Assembly: GCF_005981925.1 (NCBI RefSeq)
Contig: NZ_VBVX01000029.1
Location: 1-36,638, forward strand
Length of the DNA: 36,638 bases
Direction of reading: 5' to 3'
DNA from: Streptomyces albidochromogenes
Lineage (GTDB): Bacteria > Actinomycetota > Actinomycetes > Streptomycetales > Streptomycetaceae
Shown here: piece after piece, positions 1 through 8,217 of the stretch
Position numbering within the stretch: position 1 is the first letter of the stretch
Layout of the letters: every line of letters begins with the position of its first letter
Notes under the pieces: generated by a model
What the model saw: only the letters and a program-made list of their open reading frames with translations
What the model was told of the DNA's origin: nothing
The model's database searches: none
Program-made: the position numbers and the translations under genes

Positions 1-622
1 GATACGGGGTGCCGAGCAGCGACACGGCGAGCGTTCCGCCGGTGCCCTTGCCGCCGGTGACCTCGATCGTGCGGACGCCGCCGACCTTCGGCCGCTCGCC
101 CTTGCCGAGCTTGCCGTGCAGTCCGAGCAGGCCGTCGAGCAGGACGTCCTTGTCCGTGAAGCCGCGCAGCTGGTCGTAGACCGGGTCGTCGTCGGGGACC
201 TTGACGTACTTGTCCTCCAGCTTTCCGGCGGCCTCGTCGGACCCGGAGGGCTGCCCGCCGTTGTCCCAGAAGTCAGCGCCGGCCTTCATGAACAGTTCGT
301 CGTCGATGCGCAGCAGCTCGAACGTGCTGCCCTTCGACGTCACCGAGCCCGTGCCGCCGTCCTCCTTGAGGCGCATGTCCAGCTTGTACGAGCGCCCCTT
401 GCTGACGACGGTCCCCGAGAGCCGTACCGACTCCGCCTCCCGTGCCGCGTCGCGCGCCTTGGCCTCGATGGCCGGCGCCGAGAGTCTCCCCACCCCGTTG
501 GTCCCCTTGTCCGGGTCCACCGGTTCCTCACCGCAGGCGGTGAGCACCGCGGTCAGCCCGGCGCACACGACGCCGATCAGGGCGGCCCTGCGGGCTCGGG
601 CGGCCGGGGGAAATGCAGTCAC
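1..622 (-). CDS. Putative lipoprotein, C-terminus beyond window edge
   Basis: Reading leftward, the protein starts with a basic stretch (about residues 9-12, RARR), a hydrophobic segment and the lipobox LTAC followed by GEEP, so it should be exported and lipidated on the Cys. The mature part (SAPAIEAKARDAAREAESVRLSGTV and onward) is rich in Lys, Asp and Gly. This resembles the LppX/LprAFG-like or 'DUF' lipoproteins of actinobacteria, but I cannot fix the family. I chose GTG at 622 because GAGAGG lies about ten bases upstream; ATG at 640 is in frame and would add six residues but has no visible ribosome site. The 3' end is missing. The gene diverges from the MgtE_N/CBS gene. Confidence 0.75.
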   Translation of the reverse strand, partial: MTAFPPAARARRAALIGVVCAGLTAVLTACGEEPVDPDKGTNGVGRLSAPAIEAKARDAAREAESVRLSGTVVSKGRSYKLDMRLKEDGGTGSVTSKGSTFELLRIDDELFMKAGADFWDNGGQPSGSDEAAGKLEDKYVKVPDDDPVYDQLRGFTDKDVLLDGLLGLHGKLGKGERPKVGGVRTIEVTGGKGTGGTLAVSLLGTPY

Positions 623-795
623 AAGCGCACTGCCTCTCATGCGGGTGTCCGGGGTGGCAGCAGGCAGCGTACCCGTGCCGTCTACGCCGTCCGGCAGAGA
701 GCCGTCCGGACGCCCCGTTGGAGCGGCGCCGACGGGCACGGGCTAGCCTGAACCCGTTACGGCCCCTATGCGTGCACAAAGGGAGGCGCACCCTC

Positions 796-2097
796 ATGGC
801 ATCAGGCGCCCCCCGGGTCTTCGTCTCGCATCTCGCCGGAATCGCCGTCTTCGACCCGAACGGCGACCAGGTCGGCCGCGTGCGCGACCTGGTCGCGATG
901 CTGCGCGTCGGCAGCAGGCCGCCGCGGCTGCTCGGCATGGTCGTCGAGGTGGTGAGCCGGCGCCGGATCTTCCTCCCCATGACCCGCGTGACGGGCGTCG
1001 AGTCCGGGCAGGTCATCACGACGGGCGTGGTCAACATGCGCCGCTTCGAGCAGCGCCCGACCGAGCGGCTCGTCCTCGGCGAACTGCTCGACCGCCGGGT
1101 GCGGCTCGTGGAGACCGGCGAGGAGGTCACGGTCCTCGACGTGTCGATCGTCCAGCTGCCCGCCCGCCGCGACTGGGAGATCGACAAGGTCTTCGTCCGC
1201 AAGGGCAAGGGCGGCGCGCTGCGGCGGCGCGGGGAGACGCTCACCGTCGAGTGGTCCGCCGTCACCGGCTTCTCCCTGGAGGAGCACGGGCAGGGCGCGG
1301 AGAGCCTCCTGGCCACCTTCGAGCAGCTGCGCCCCGCCGACCTGGCCAACGCCCTGCACCACCTGACGCCCAAGCGCCGCGCCGAGGTGGCCGCGGCTCT
1401 GGACGACGACCGGCTCGCCGACGTACTGGAGGAGCTGCCCGACGACGACCAGGTGGAGATCCTCGGCAAGCTCAAGGAGGAGCGGGCGGCCGACGTCCTG
1501 GAGGCGATGGACCCGGACGACGCCGCCGACCTGCTGTCCGAGCTGCCCGAGGAGGACAAGGAGCGGCTGCTGATGCTGATGCGGCCGGACGACGCGGCCG
1601 ACGTACGGCGCCTCCTGGCGTACGAGGAGCGGACGGCCGGCGGTCTGATGACGACCGAGCCGATCGTGCTGCGGCCCGACGCGACGGTCGCGGACGCCCT
1701 GGCCCGCGTCCGGCAGCAGGACCTGTCCCCCGCCCTGGCCGCGCAGGTGTACGTCTGCCGCCCGCCGGACGAGACGCCGACGGGCAAGTACCTCGGGACG
1801 GTGCACTTCCAGCGGATGCTGCGCGAGCCGCCGGGGACGCTGGTCGGCTCGGTCGTGGAGTCCGACCTGCCGCCGCTGTCGCCCGGCACGCCGCTGCCCG
1901 CGGTGACGAGCTACCTGGCGGCGTACAACATGGTCTCCGCCCCGGTCGTGGACGAGAGCGGCTCGCTGCTCGGTGCGGTGACGGTCGACGACGTGCTCGA
2001 CCACCTGCTGCCCGACGACTGGCGCGAGACGGAGTTCCACGACCCGCCGCAGACGCCGGGGTCGCTGTCGGACGGGGAGGCCGTCCGTGGGTACTGA
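796..2097 (+). CDS. MgtE N-domain and CBS-domain protein (no membrane domain)
   Basis: 433 residues. The first ~170 look like two PRC-barrel-type segments (VSHLAGIAVFDPNGDQVGRV and a second RRVRLVETGEEVTVLD-like strand set). An MgtE N-terminal superhelical domain follows at about 170-285, with repeated acidic helices such as VLEELPDDDQVEIL and DDAADLLSELPEEDKERLL. A CBS pair begins at MTTEPIVLRPDATVADAL and ends at SAPVVDESGSLLGAVTVDDVLDHLL. In MgtE magnesium channels these cytosolic domains gate a C-terminal membrane pore; here the pore is absent. ATG at 796 follows GGGAGGCG. The stop overlaps the DUF1003 gene by 11 bases, so the two probably work together, perhaps sensing Mg2+ or adenine nucleotide. 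That role is inference. Confidence 0.88.
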   Translation: MASGAPRVFVSHLAGIAVFDPNGDQVGRVRDLVAMLRVGSRPPRLLGMVVEVVSRRRIFLPMTRVTGVESGQVITTGVVNMRRFEQRPTERLVLGELLDRRVRLVETGEEVTVLDVSIVQLPARRDWEIDKVFVRKGKGGALRRRGETLTVEWSAVTGFSLEEHGQGAESLLATFEQLRPADLANALHHLTPKRRAEVAAALDDDRLADVLEELPDDDQVEILGKLKEERAADVLEAMDPDDAADLLSELPEEDKERLLMLMRPDDAADVRRLLAYEERTAGGLMTTEPIVLRPDATVADALARVRQQDLSPALAAQVYVCRPPDETPTGKYLGTVHFQRMLREPPGTLVGSVVESDLPPLSPGTPLPAVTSYLAAYNMVSAPVVDESGSLLGAVTVDDVLDHLLPDDWRETEFHDPPQTPGSLSDGEAVRGY

Positions 2098-2674
2098 CCG
2101 GGGCGCCGAGGCGAGGGAGCGCGGGCGCGGCGCGACGGGCGCGAGCGCGCTTCCGCGCGCCTCCCGGGTGCGCCTCGACCAGCCGAGGCCGGCGCGCAAG
2201 CGGCTGCTGCCGGAGTACGACCCGGAGGCGTTCGGCCGGTTCTCGGAGCGGATCGCGCGCTTCCTGGGCACGGGGCGCTTCCTGGTCTGGATGACCCTGA
2301 CCATCACCCTGTGGGTGGTCTGGAACATCTTCGCGCCGCCCGCCCTGCGCTGGGACGAGTACCCGTTCATCTTCCTGACGCTGATGCTGTCTCTCCAGGC
2401 GTCGTACGCCGCTCCGCTGATCCTCCTCGCGCAGAACCGCCAGGACGACCGCGACCGGGTCACCCACGAGCAGGACCGCAAGCAGAACGAGCGGTCCATC
2501 GCGGACACCGAGTACCTCACGCGGGAGATCGCGGCGCTGCGGATGGGCCTCGGCGAGGTCGCCACCCGCGACTGGATCCGCTCCGAGTTCGCGGACCTGG
2601 TCAAGGAGCTGGAGGAGCGGCGCTCCCTATTCCCGCCGGAAGCGCCTTCCGAGAGTGACGAATCCGACCGCTGA
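2087..2674 (+). CDS. DUF1003 family membrane protein
   Basis: 195 residues. After a basic, disordered N-terminus come two hydrophobic helices, about residues 65-83 (FLVWMTLTITLWVVWNIF) and 92-117 (YPFIFLTLMLSLQASYAAPLILL), joined by a short loop. The NRQDDRDR segment and a long charged C-terminal helix follow, the usual DUF1003 layout. GTG at 2087 lies inside the end of the upstream CBS gene and has GGGGAGG 8-14 bases upstream, so the pair is translationally coupled. Function is unknown. Pairing with an MgtE_N/CBS protein suggests the two might form a regulated membrane complex (inference). Confidence 0.88.
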   Translation: MGTDRGAEARERGRGATGASALPRASRVRLDQPRPARKRLLPEYDPEAFGRFSERIARFLGTGRFLVWMTLTITLWVVWNIFAPPALRWDEYPFIFLTLMLSLQASYAAPLILLAQNRQDDRDRVTHEQDRKQNERSIADTEYLTREIAALRMGLGEVATRDWIRSEFADLVKELEERRSLFPPEAPSESDESDR

Positions 2675-2717
2675 CAGGGCTTTCCCGGGGCGGCGGTACG
2701 CGCCGTACCATCACGGT

Positions 2718-3851
2718 ATGGCTATGGAAGACGCGGTGCGCGAAGCACTGGCGACGGTGAACGACCCCGAGATCCACAAACCGATCACTGAACTCGGCAT
2801 GGTCAAATCGGTTGAGATCGGGGCGGACGGCGCGGTTGCCGTCACGGTCTATCTCACCGTCTCCGGCTGCCCGATGCGCGAAACGATCACCACCAACGTA
2901 CGGGAGGCGGTCGAGCGCGTCGAGGGTGTGACGAGCGTCTCCGTCGAGCTCGACGTGATGAGCGACGAGCAGCGCAAGGAACTGGCGGGCGCGCTGCGCG
3001 GCGGCACCGCCGAGCGCGAGGTGCCCTTCGCCCAGCCCGGTTCGCTGACGCGGGTGTACGCGGTGGCGTCCGGCAAGGGCGGCGTGGGCAAGTCCTCGGT
3101 CACCGTCAACCTGGCCGCGGCGATGGCGGCGGACGGGCTGAAGGTCGGCGTCGTCGACGCGGACATCTACGGACACAGCGTGCCGCGCATGCTGGGCGTG
3201 GACGGCAGGCCCACCCAGGTCGAGAACATGATCATGCCGCCGTCGGCGCACGGTGTGAAGGTCATCTCCATCGGCATGTTCACGCCGGGCAACGCGCCCG
3301 TGGTGTGGCGCGGTCCGATGCTGCACCGGGCCCTTCAGCAGTTCCTCGCGGACGTGTACTGGGGCGACCTGGACGTCCTGCTCCTCGACCTGCCGCCGGG
3401 CACCGGCGACATCGCCATCTCGGTCGCGCAGCTCGTGCCGAACGCGGAGATCCTGGTGGTGACGACGCCTCAGCAGGCCGCCGCCGAGGTTGCCGAGCGG
3501 GCCGGCTCCATCGCCGTGCAGACCCACCAGAAGATCGTCGGCGTCGTCGAGAACATGTCGGGCCTGCCGTGCCCGCACTGCGACGAGATGGTCGACGTCT
3601 TCGGCACCGGCGGTGGCCAGAAGGTCGCCGAGGGCCTCACGAAGACGACCGGCGCCAACGTGCCGGTGCTGGGCTCCATCCCCATCGACGTCCGGCTGCG
3701 GGAGGGCGGCGACGAGGGCAAGCCCGTGGTGCTGAGCGACCCGGACTCGCCGGCCGGCGCCGCGCTGCGCACGATCGCGGGCAAGCTGGGCGGCCGCGCG
3801 CGCGGTCTGTCGGGCATGTCGCTGGGCATCACCCCGCGCAACAAGTTCTGA
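2718..3851 (+). CDS. mrp: Mrp/ApbC-family iron-sulfur carrier P-loop ATPase
   Basis: 377 residues. Residues 1-95 form a MIP18/DUF59-type domain (ALATVNDPEIHKPITELGMV, with the SGCPMRETI turn). The ParA/MinD-like ATPase has the deviant Walker A SGKGGVGKS near residue 117, Walker B LLLDLPPGTGD, and the Mrp signature CPHC near residue 285, which in this family binds a bridging Fe-S cluster. The protein should hold and pass Fe-S clusters in the cytosol. ATG at 2718 has no Shine-Dalgarno sequence. A TACCAT -10-like box ends six bases before it, so the message may be leaderless; ATG at 2724 is a possible alternative. Known family gene, high certainty. Confidence 0.95.
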   Translation: MAMEDAVREALATVNDPEIHKPITELGMVKSVEIGADGAVAVTVYLTVSGCPMRETITTNVREAVERVEGVTSVSVELDVMSDEQRKELAGALRGGTAEREVPFAQPGSLTRVYAVASGKGGVGKSSVTVNLAAAMAADGLKVGVVDADIYGHSVPRMLGVDGRPTQVENMIMPPSAHGVKVISIGMFTPGNAPVVWRGPMLHRALQQFLADVYWGDLDVLLLDLPPGTGDIAISVAQLVPNAEILVVTTPQQAAAEVAERAGSIAVQTHQKIVGVVENMSGLPCPHCDEMVDVFGTGGGQKVAEGLTKTTGANVPVLGSIPIDVRLREGGDEGKPVVLSDPDSPAGAALRTIAGKLGGRARGLSGMSLGITPRNKF

Positions 3852-3857
3852 GGTGAC

Positions 3858-3888
3858 CCGGTCCGCCACGCTCCGTGCGGCGGACCGG
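3858..3888. terminator. Inverted repeat after mrp
   Basis: Ten-base arms CCGGTCCGCC and GGCGGACCGG with an 11-base loop, starting seven bases after the mrp stop. Probably a terminator or part of a double terminator with the next hairpin. Confidence 0.6.
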
Positions 3889-3903
3889 ACACGGGCACCC
3901 GGA

Positions 3904-3934
3904 GGGGGCGCCGCTCCGAGTGAGCGGCGCCCCC
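3904..3934. terminator. Bidirectional terminator between mrp and the 226-aa gene
   Basis: A perfect 13-base stem (GGGGGCGCCGCTC / GAGCGGCGCCCCC) with loop CGAGT, followed on the + strand by TTCTCC. It lies between two converging genes, so it can serve both. Confidence 0.75.
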
Positions 3935-3961
3935 TTCTCCGTGGCGTCGTGCGACGGGTGG

Positions 3962-4642
3962 TCAGCCCTGGTCGTACGCCGTGATGTCCTTGATCACCGA
4001 GAAGCCGAGGCCGTAGGCGCTCATGCCGCGCCCGTACGCCCCGAGGATCACGCCGCCCTCCCCGGCGCCCGCGAGCACCCAGCCGTACTCGGACTCGCGG
4101 TAGTGGAAGGACGCCGGTACGCCGTCCACCGGCAGCGACAGCGTCGACCAGGCCGGGCCCGACAGGTCGTCGGCCAGCTCGAAGGCCGTCTCGGTCTGCT
4201 GGTCCAGCCAGTCGTCGCGCAGCGAGTGGTCGAGCTGGGCGGGCCAGGTCGCCGACAGCAGGCCCGAACCGGCCAGCCAGGCGGCGGAGGAGACCGACGT
4301 GGCCTCCAGGACGCCCGTACCGTCACCGCTGCGCCGCACGGGGCTGCTGGCGACGGTGACGACGACCGCGAAGCGCTCCTTCTCCTCCGCCTCGTCGGTG
4401 ATGGGCCGTATCGTCGGCTCCTCGCCGTGCCCCGTGGAACCGTGCTGCACCGTGCCGTCCGCCGCCGTGCCGACCTGCATCAGCCAGCGGGGTCCGGTGA
4501 ACGCGTCGTCCAGTCCGTACCAGGGGAAGGGGGCGCGCAGATAGCCGTCGACCGTACGCCGGGCTGCTGGCACCCCCTCCGCTGTGGACGTGCTGGGCGC
4601 GAGGGATGCTCCCTGCGCTCCGACCCGACTCGTGGTCTCCAT
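3962..4642 (-). CDS. Conserved hypothetical cytosolic protein (226 aa)
   Basis: I do not recognise a domain. There is no signal peptide, membrane helix or cysteine motif. The N-terminal 35 residues are Ala/Ser/Thr-rich; the rest is a mixed alpha/beta composition with aromatic-rich strands (PFPWYGLDDAFTGPRWLMQVG near the start, SEYGWVLAGAGEGGVILGAYGRGMSAYG near the end). ATG at 4642 is supported by AAGGAGG about ten bases upstream. The start codon sits inside the left arm of a 14-base inverted repeat whose other arm is at 4709-4722, so initiation or transcription could be controlled there. It converges on mrp and precedes tatB on the same strand. Base composition is like its neighbours. Confidence 0.8.
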   Translation of the reverse strand: METTSRVGAQGASLAPSTSTAEGVPAARRTVDGYLRAPFPWYGLDDAFTGPRWLMQVGTAADGTVQHGSTGHGEEPTIRPITDEAEEKERFAVVVTVASSPVRRSGDGTGVLEATSVSSAAWLAGSGLLSATWPAQLDHSLRDDWLDQQTETAFELADDLSGPAWSTLSLPVDGVPASFHYRESEYGWVLAGAGEGGVILGAYGRGMSAYGLGFSVIKDITAYDQG

Positions 4643-4722
4643 CTGTCCGGCCGCCTCCTTGATCCGTGGCGTCCGGACACGGCCCGCCCCCCTCGGGCGT
4701 CCTCACATCCGGACAGATGGAG
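4637..4722. promoter_or_regulatory. 14-bp inverted repeat over the start of the 226-aa gene
   Basis: CTCCATCTGTCCGG at 4637-4650 and its exact reverse complement at 4709-4722, separated by 58 bases; a GTCCGGAC palindrome lies between at 4671-4678. Both arms contain the 10-mer CCGGACAGAT found twice more in this window (5340-5349 and 12174-12183). Possible operator pair; the protein that binds is unknown. Confidence 0.45.
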
Positions 4723-4761
4723 GATAGCCACCTTGGTGCGGCTCGTCGGGAAGGGCGGGGT

Positions 4762-5241
4762 TCAGGTGGCGTCGGCGTCGAACGGCGGGCGCTCGCTCCG
4801 AGCAGGCGTTTCGCTCTTCTTGAGCAGGTCGGGGGTGCCCGTGGGGTCCTTCGACAGGTTCGCCTTGCCGGCGGAACCGGCGGCGCCGTTCGCCGGGCCG
4901 GACGACGTGGAGCGCTCGCGTCCGTTCACGGCGTCCGCGACCTCCGCCATCTCGCTCTTGAGGTCGAAGCTGCTGCGGATCTCCTTGAGACCGAGGTCGT
5001 CGTTCTCCATGAGCTGCTTGCGGACGAACGTCTTCGGATTCAGGTCCTCGAAGTCGAAGTCCTTGAACTCGGGGCCCAGCTCTGAGCGGATGTCCTGCTT
5101 GGCGCTCTCGGAGAACTCGCGGATCTTGCGGATCATGGCCGAGGCGTCCTGGACGAGCTTCGGCAGCTTGTCCGGCCCGAACACGAGCACGGCGAGGACC
5201 ACGAGCGTCACCAGCTCGAGTGCGCCTATGTCACTGAACAC
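4762..5241 (-). CDS. tatB: Sec-independent (twin-arginine) translocase protein TatB
   Basis: 159 residues. The N-terminus FSDIGALELVTLVVLAVLVFGPDKLPKLV is the TatA/B membrane helix with the FGPDKLP hinge, followed by an amphipathic helix (QDASAMIRKIREFSESAKQDI) and a disordered acidic/Ser-rich tail. Glu at position 8 of the membrane helix region is typical of TatB. TatB acts with TatC to receive folded twin-arginine substrates. I chose GTG at 5241 because it begins the family's VFSDIG motif and has AAGGAGC upstream; the longer reading frame to 5340 has no family match. It follows the htrA-like gene, as in mycobacteria (sigE-rseA-htrA-tatB). A Tat substrate candidate (the beta-propeller protein at 25.9-27.1 kb) lies in the same window. 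Confidence 0.95.
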   Translation of the reverse strand: MFSDIGALELVTLVVLAVLVFGPDKLPKLVQDASAMIRKIREFSESAKQDIRSELGPEFKDFDFEDLNPKTFVRKQLMENDDLGLKEIRSSFDLKSEMAEVADAVNGRERSTSSGPANGAAGSAGKANLSKDPTGTPDLLKKSETPARSERPPFDADAT

Positions 5242-5339
5242 CTTGTTGCTCCTTGGGTTCTCCGCGCCCGCAGGTGGGGTGGGCCTCCCCCCGCCGCAGG
5301 CAGAGGACCGGTCCGGGCCCGGTCCACGGTACCCGCCCA

Positions 5340-5349
5340 ATCTGTCCGG
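5340..5349 (-). promoter_or_regulatory. CCGGACAGAT motif upstream of tatB
   Basis: One of four copies of this 10-mer in the window. It lies about 100 bases upstream of the tatB start, in the space after the htrA-like gene. Confidence 0.3.
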
Positions 5350-5393
5350 ACGGTACCTTCACGTAACACTCGTGTGGATGCCCGGCCCCGTAC

Positions 5394-7175
5394 TCAGTCG
5401 CTGTCGGCCGATCCGAGGGTCACGGCGACCTTCCGTGCCGTCCCCGAGCGCACCACGGTCAGTTCCAGCCGGTCGCCGGGGCGGTGGGCGCGGATCTTGA
5501 CGATCAGCTCCTGGCCGTTGTGCACCTTCTGGCCGTTGACCTCGGTGATGACGTCGCGGGGCCGGATTCCGGCGCGGGCACCGGGGCCGCCGGGTGTCAC
5601 CGCCGGGCCGTCGGCGCCCTTGGTGCCGACGCGGGCGCCGTCGCCGGTGAACTTCATGTCGAGGGTGACGCCGATGACCGGGTGGGTCGCCCTGCCGGTG
5701 TTGATGAGCTCCTCGGCGACGCGCTTGCCCTGGTTGATGGGGATCGCGAAGCCCAGGCCGATGCTGCCGCCCTGGCTGCCTTCCAGGCCGGCGGTGTTGT
5801 CCGCCGCGCGTATGGCGCTGTTGATGCCGATGACGCGGGCCTGGGCGTCCACCAGCGGACCGCCCGAGTTGCCCGGGTTTATCGGGGCGTCGGTCTGGAG
5901 CGCGTTGACATAGCTGACGTCGCTGCCGTCGCCCTTCTCACCGCCCGCGGTGATGGGGCGCTCCTTGGCGCTGATGATGCCGGAGGTGACCGTGTTCTGG
6001 AGGTCGAACGGCGCGCCGATGGCCACCACCGGGTCGCCCACCTGGACGTTCTCGGAGTTGCCCAGGGGCAGCGGCTTGAGCCCGTCGACCCCGAGGACGC
6101 GGACGACCGCGAGGTCGTAACCGCTGTCCTTGCCGACGAGCTTCGCCTTCGCGGTCTGGCCGCCGCTGAAGGTGATGTTGATGGTGCCGTCGGCTCCGGC
6201 GGGCTCCACCACGTGGTCGTTGGTCAGGATGTGACCCTTGGCGTCGAGCACGAAGCCGGTGCCCGTGCCCTGTTCGCCGACGCCACTGACGTGCAAGGTC
6301 ACGACGCTGGGCAGGGCGCTGGCCGCGATGCCCGCGACGCTGTCGGGCGCGCGGCCCTTGCCGTCCTGCGGCCCGGCCTGGGGCAGTTCGACGCGGGTGA
6401 TGCCGCCGTTGCGTTCGACGTAGGCCCCGACGCCGCCGCCGACGCCGCCCGCGACCAGGGCGACCAACAGCGCCCCGACGAGCAGGGTGCCCCGGCGGGT
6501 CTTCTTCGGCCGGGCGGGGCCCGCCGGTTCGCCCGGGTGGGTCAGCGGCTGCTGGGGGGCGCCCCAGGGGTCGTACTGGAGCCACTGCGAGGGCTGGTGG
6601 GGCCGGGGGTGGGGCTCGTGCTGGTGGCGGTGCTGATGTGACGGCGCCGTGGGGATGCCGGCGCCGTTCGTCGTGGGCCCGGCGGGCGCGCCGGGTGCTC
6701 CCGGCGGTACGAACGTGCCCTGCGGCGGGGTCGGGACCGGCCGCTGCACCGGCGGCGCGGGAGCCCAGGGCCCCGGGCCCCCGTACGGCGGTGTCGCGTA
6801 CGGATCGGGCGCGTGCAGCGGCTGCGGACGCCGCTGCCGGTCGGCCGGCCCGGCATCGGCGGGCCCGGCGTCGGCCGGCCCGGTCGGCGCGGACCCGACC
6901 GACGCGGGCGCGTCCTCGGCGGGCGACGGCGCGGGTACGGCTGCGGCGGGCGCGTCCTCGGCGGGCGACGGCGCGGGTACGGCTGCGGCGGGCGCGTCCT
7001 CGGCGGGCGACGGCGCGGCTGCGGGCGCCGACGGCTCGCGCTCGGCGGCTTCGACGGCCCGGGGCTCCTCGGCAGGCGTCGCCGACGCTGCCTCCGCCCG
7101 CTCCGGTGCCCCCTGGGCCGGCTCGGGCCGGCTCCACCACTTCGCCTTCGGACCGGTGGGCGTGCCCTCGTTCAT
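5394..7175 (-). CDS. HtrA/DegP-like membrane-anchored serine protease with PDZ domain
   Basis: 593 residues. An acidic, Pro/Ala-rich cytosolic N-terminus carries three near-identical 14-residue repeats (about residues 53-90). One membrane helix follows at about 229-253 (GTLLVGALLVALVAGGVGGG). The trypsin-like domain outside the membrane has the triad His321 (LTNDHVV), Asp354 (SGYDLAVV) and Ser437 (NPGNSGGPL). A PDZ domain ends the protein (GIRPRDVITEVNGQKVHNGQELI). Such proteases degrade misfolded envelope proteins. ATG at 7175 follows GGGGAG; an upstream extension to 7247 has no support. It lies downstream of an ECF sigma factor and its anti-sigma factor, on the same strand and 94 bases away, so it is a likely regulon member or effector of that stress response. 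Confidence 0.93.
   Translation of the reverse strand: MNEGTPTGPKAKWWSRPEPAQGAPERAEAASATPAEEPRAVEAAEREPSAPAAAPSPAEDAPAAAVPAPSPAEDAPAAAVPAPSPAEDAPASVGSAPTGPADAGPADAGPADRQRRPQPLHAPDPYATPPYGGPGPWAPAPPVQRPVPTPPQGTFVPPGAPGAPAGPTTNGAGIPTAPSHQHRHQHEPHPRPHQPSQWLQYDPWGAPQQPLTHPGEPAGPARPKKTRRGTLLVGALLVALVAGGVGGGVGAYVERNGGITRVELPQAGPQDGKGRAPDSVAGIAASALPSVVTLHVSGVGEQGTGTGFVLDAKGHILTNDHVVEPAGADGTINITFSGGQTAKAKLVGKDSGYDLAVVRVLGVDGLKPLPLGNSENVQVGDPVVAIGAPFDLQNTVTSGIISAKERPITAGGEKGDGSDVSYVNALQTDAPINPGNSGGPLVDAQARVIGINSAIRAADNTAGLEGSQGGSIGLGFAIPINQGKRVAEELINTGRATHPVIGVTLDMKFTGDGARVGTKGADGPAVTPGGPGARAGIRPRDVITEVNGQKVHNGQELIVKIRAHRPGDRLELTVVRSGTARKVAVTLGSADSD
6906..7020. repeat. 42-bp tandem repeat (about 2.7 copies) inside the htrA-like gene
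   Basis: Copies begin at 6906, 6948 and 6990, essentially identical at DNA level. In the protein they give a 14-residue unit built around PSPAEDAPAAAVPA in the cytosolic linker. Copy number may vary between strains. Confidence 0.85.
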
Positions 7176-7269
7176 GCTCTCCCCGCAACCCCACGTGCAC
7201 GCCCGCAGGGCCGTGCCACTTCGTTGTCCGTGCCCCTCGCGGGGCACCCCTCCCGAGATTCAACCAGCC

Positions 7270-8217
7270 TCAGGGGGAAACGGGCAGCCCGGGAGCCGAC
7301 GGAGTCGCCGGGCGGAGCGGCGACGGCGCCGCGCTCACCGCCGGGCGGTGTCCGGGGTCGTACGCGAGCGACAGCGCGGAGCCCGAGCGCCGTATCAGCG
7401 GCAGCGGGACCTCACCGGTGAGCGCGGGCGCCGAGAAGGGCTGCGTCAGGGAAAGCCCCTGCGCGCCGCCCCGCCCCGGTCCCGCTCCGAAGAGCCGGGC
7501 CGGTACGGCGTCGTTCGCGCCGGCGCCGGCCGTGGCGCTCGCGGCGACGAGACCGTGACTCTTGCTGGTCGTACGGCGTCGGGTCTCGGTGGCGGCGCCG
7601 CTCGGGCCCGCCACGCGCAGCGGCGTGACGCTGTTGCCGGAGCCGCCCCGCGCGGTGGTCTCCCCCGCCGAACCGACCGGCATGGCGCCGCCGAGCGCGA
7701 ACGCGGCGAGCGAGACGGCGCTCGCGGCCGCGAAGGCCAGCCGCCTCCCGCGCCCGCCCGAACGCTCCGCCTCCGCGCGGCCCACGTCATGGATCCGGAA
7801 GCCACGGCCGGGCGCGCCGGGAAGCACGCCGGTGTGCCCGGGGGCCGGGGTGTAGCCGAAGTCGAAGGTGCTGCCGGGCCGGCCGGGTCTCCCTCTCGAG
7901 GTGTCCGCGCCGAAGACTCCGTGTCCGAAGCCTCCTTGTCCGAACGGCCTCGGGTCGTCGCCGTCGTCGCCCCCCGGGCCGCCGCCGGGCAGCCCCTGGA
8001 GACGGGCGAGCAGGCCCTCGGACGGCGGTGGCGGTGCGGCGGTGGAGAAGACGCTCTTCAGACGGCGCTGGGCGTCGGCCTCGGCCTTGCACTTGGCGCA
8101 GGTCGCCAGGTGCGACAGGACACGCTCGCGGACGTCGTGGCTCAGCTCGCCGTCCACCAGGGCGGCCAGCCGGTCCCCGAGGTGCTGCTCGGCGGAGGTC
8201 GGTCGGGTGCCACTCAC
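7270..8217 (-). CDS. Zinc-finger (zf-HC2/ZAS) anti-sigma factor, RseA-like, membrane-bound
   Basis: 315 residues. The N-terminus carries the ZAS motif H36-x3-C40-x2-C43 (SHLATCAKC) after the LAALVDGEL helix, the part that binds an ECF sigma factor. A Pro/Gly-rich linker leads to a hydrophobic helix at about 158-179 ([19 protein letters not shown]), leaving a C-terminal region of ~135 residues outside the cell. GTG at 8217 overlaps the sigma stop codon (GTGA), so sigma and anti-sigma are translationally coupled. By analogy with mycobacterial RseA it should hold the sigma factor inactive until envelope stress. The outer domain has no recognised fold. Confidence 0.92.
   Translation of the reverse strand: MSGTRPTSAEQHLGDRLAALVDGELSHDVRERVLSHLATCAKCKAEADAQRRLKSVFSTAAPPPPSEGLLARLQGLPGGGPGGDDGDDPRPFGQGGFGHGVFGADTSRGRPGRPGSTFDFGYTPAPGHTGVLPGAPGRGFRIHDVGRAEAERSGGRGRRLAFAAASAVSLAAFALGGAMPVGSAGETTARGGSGNSVTPLRVAGPSGAATETRRRTTSKSHGLVAASATAGAGANDAVPARLFGAGPGRGGAQGLSLTQPFSAPALTGEVPLPLIRRSGSALSLAYDPGHRPAVSAAPSPLRPATPSAPGLPVSP

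Noticed and set aside
613..2294. Several long open frames across the MgtE_N/CBS gene on both strands
   Set aside because: GC-rich third positions leave other frames open. Only the 796 frame shows known domains and a ribosome site.
2601..3869. Long minus-strand frame opposite mrp
   Set aside because: His/Arg/Gly-rich shadow translation of the mrp gene; no family match.
3858..3934. Two hairpins as a possible attachment site or repeat element
   Set aside because: They lie between converging genes and look like ordinary double terminators.
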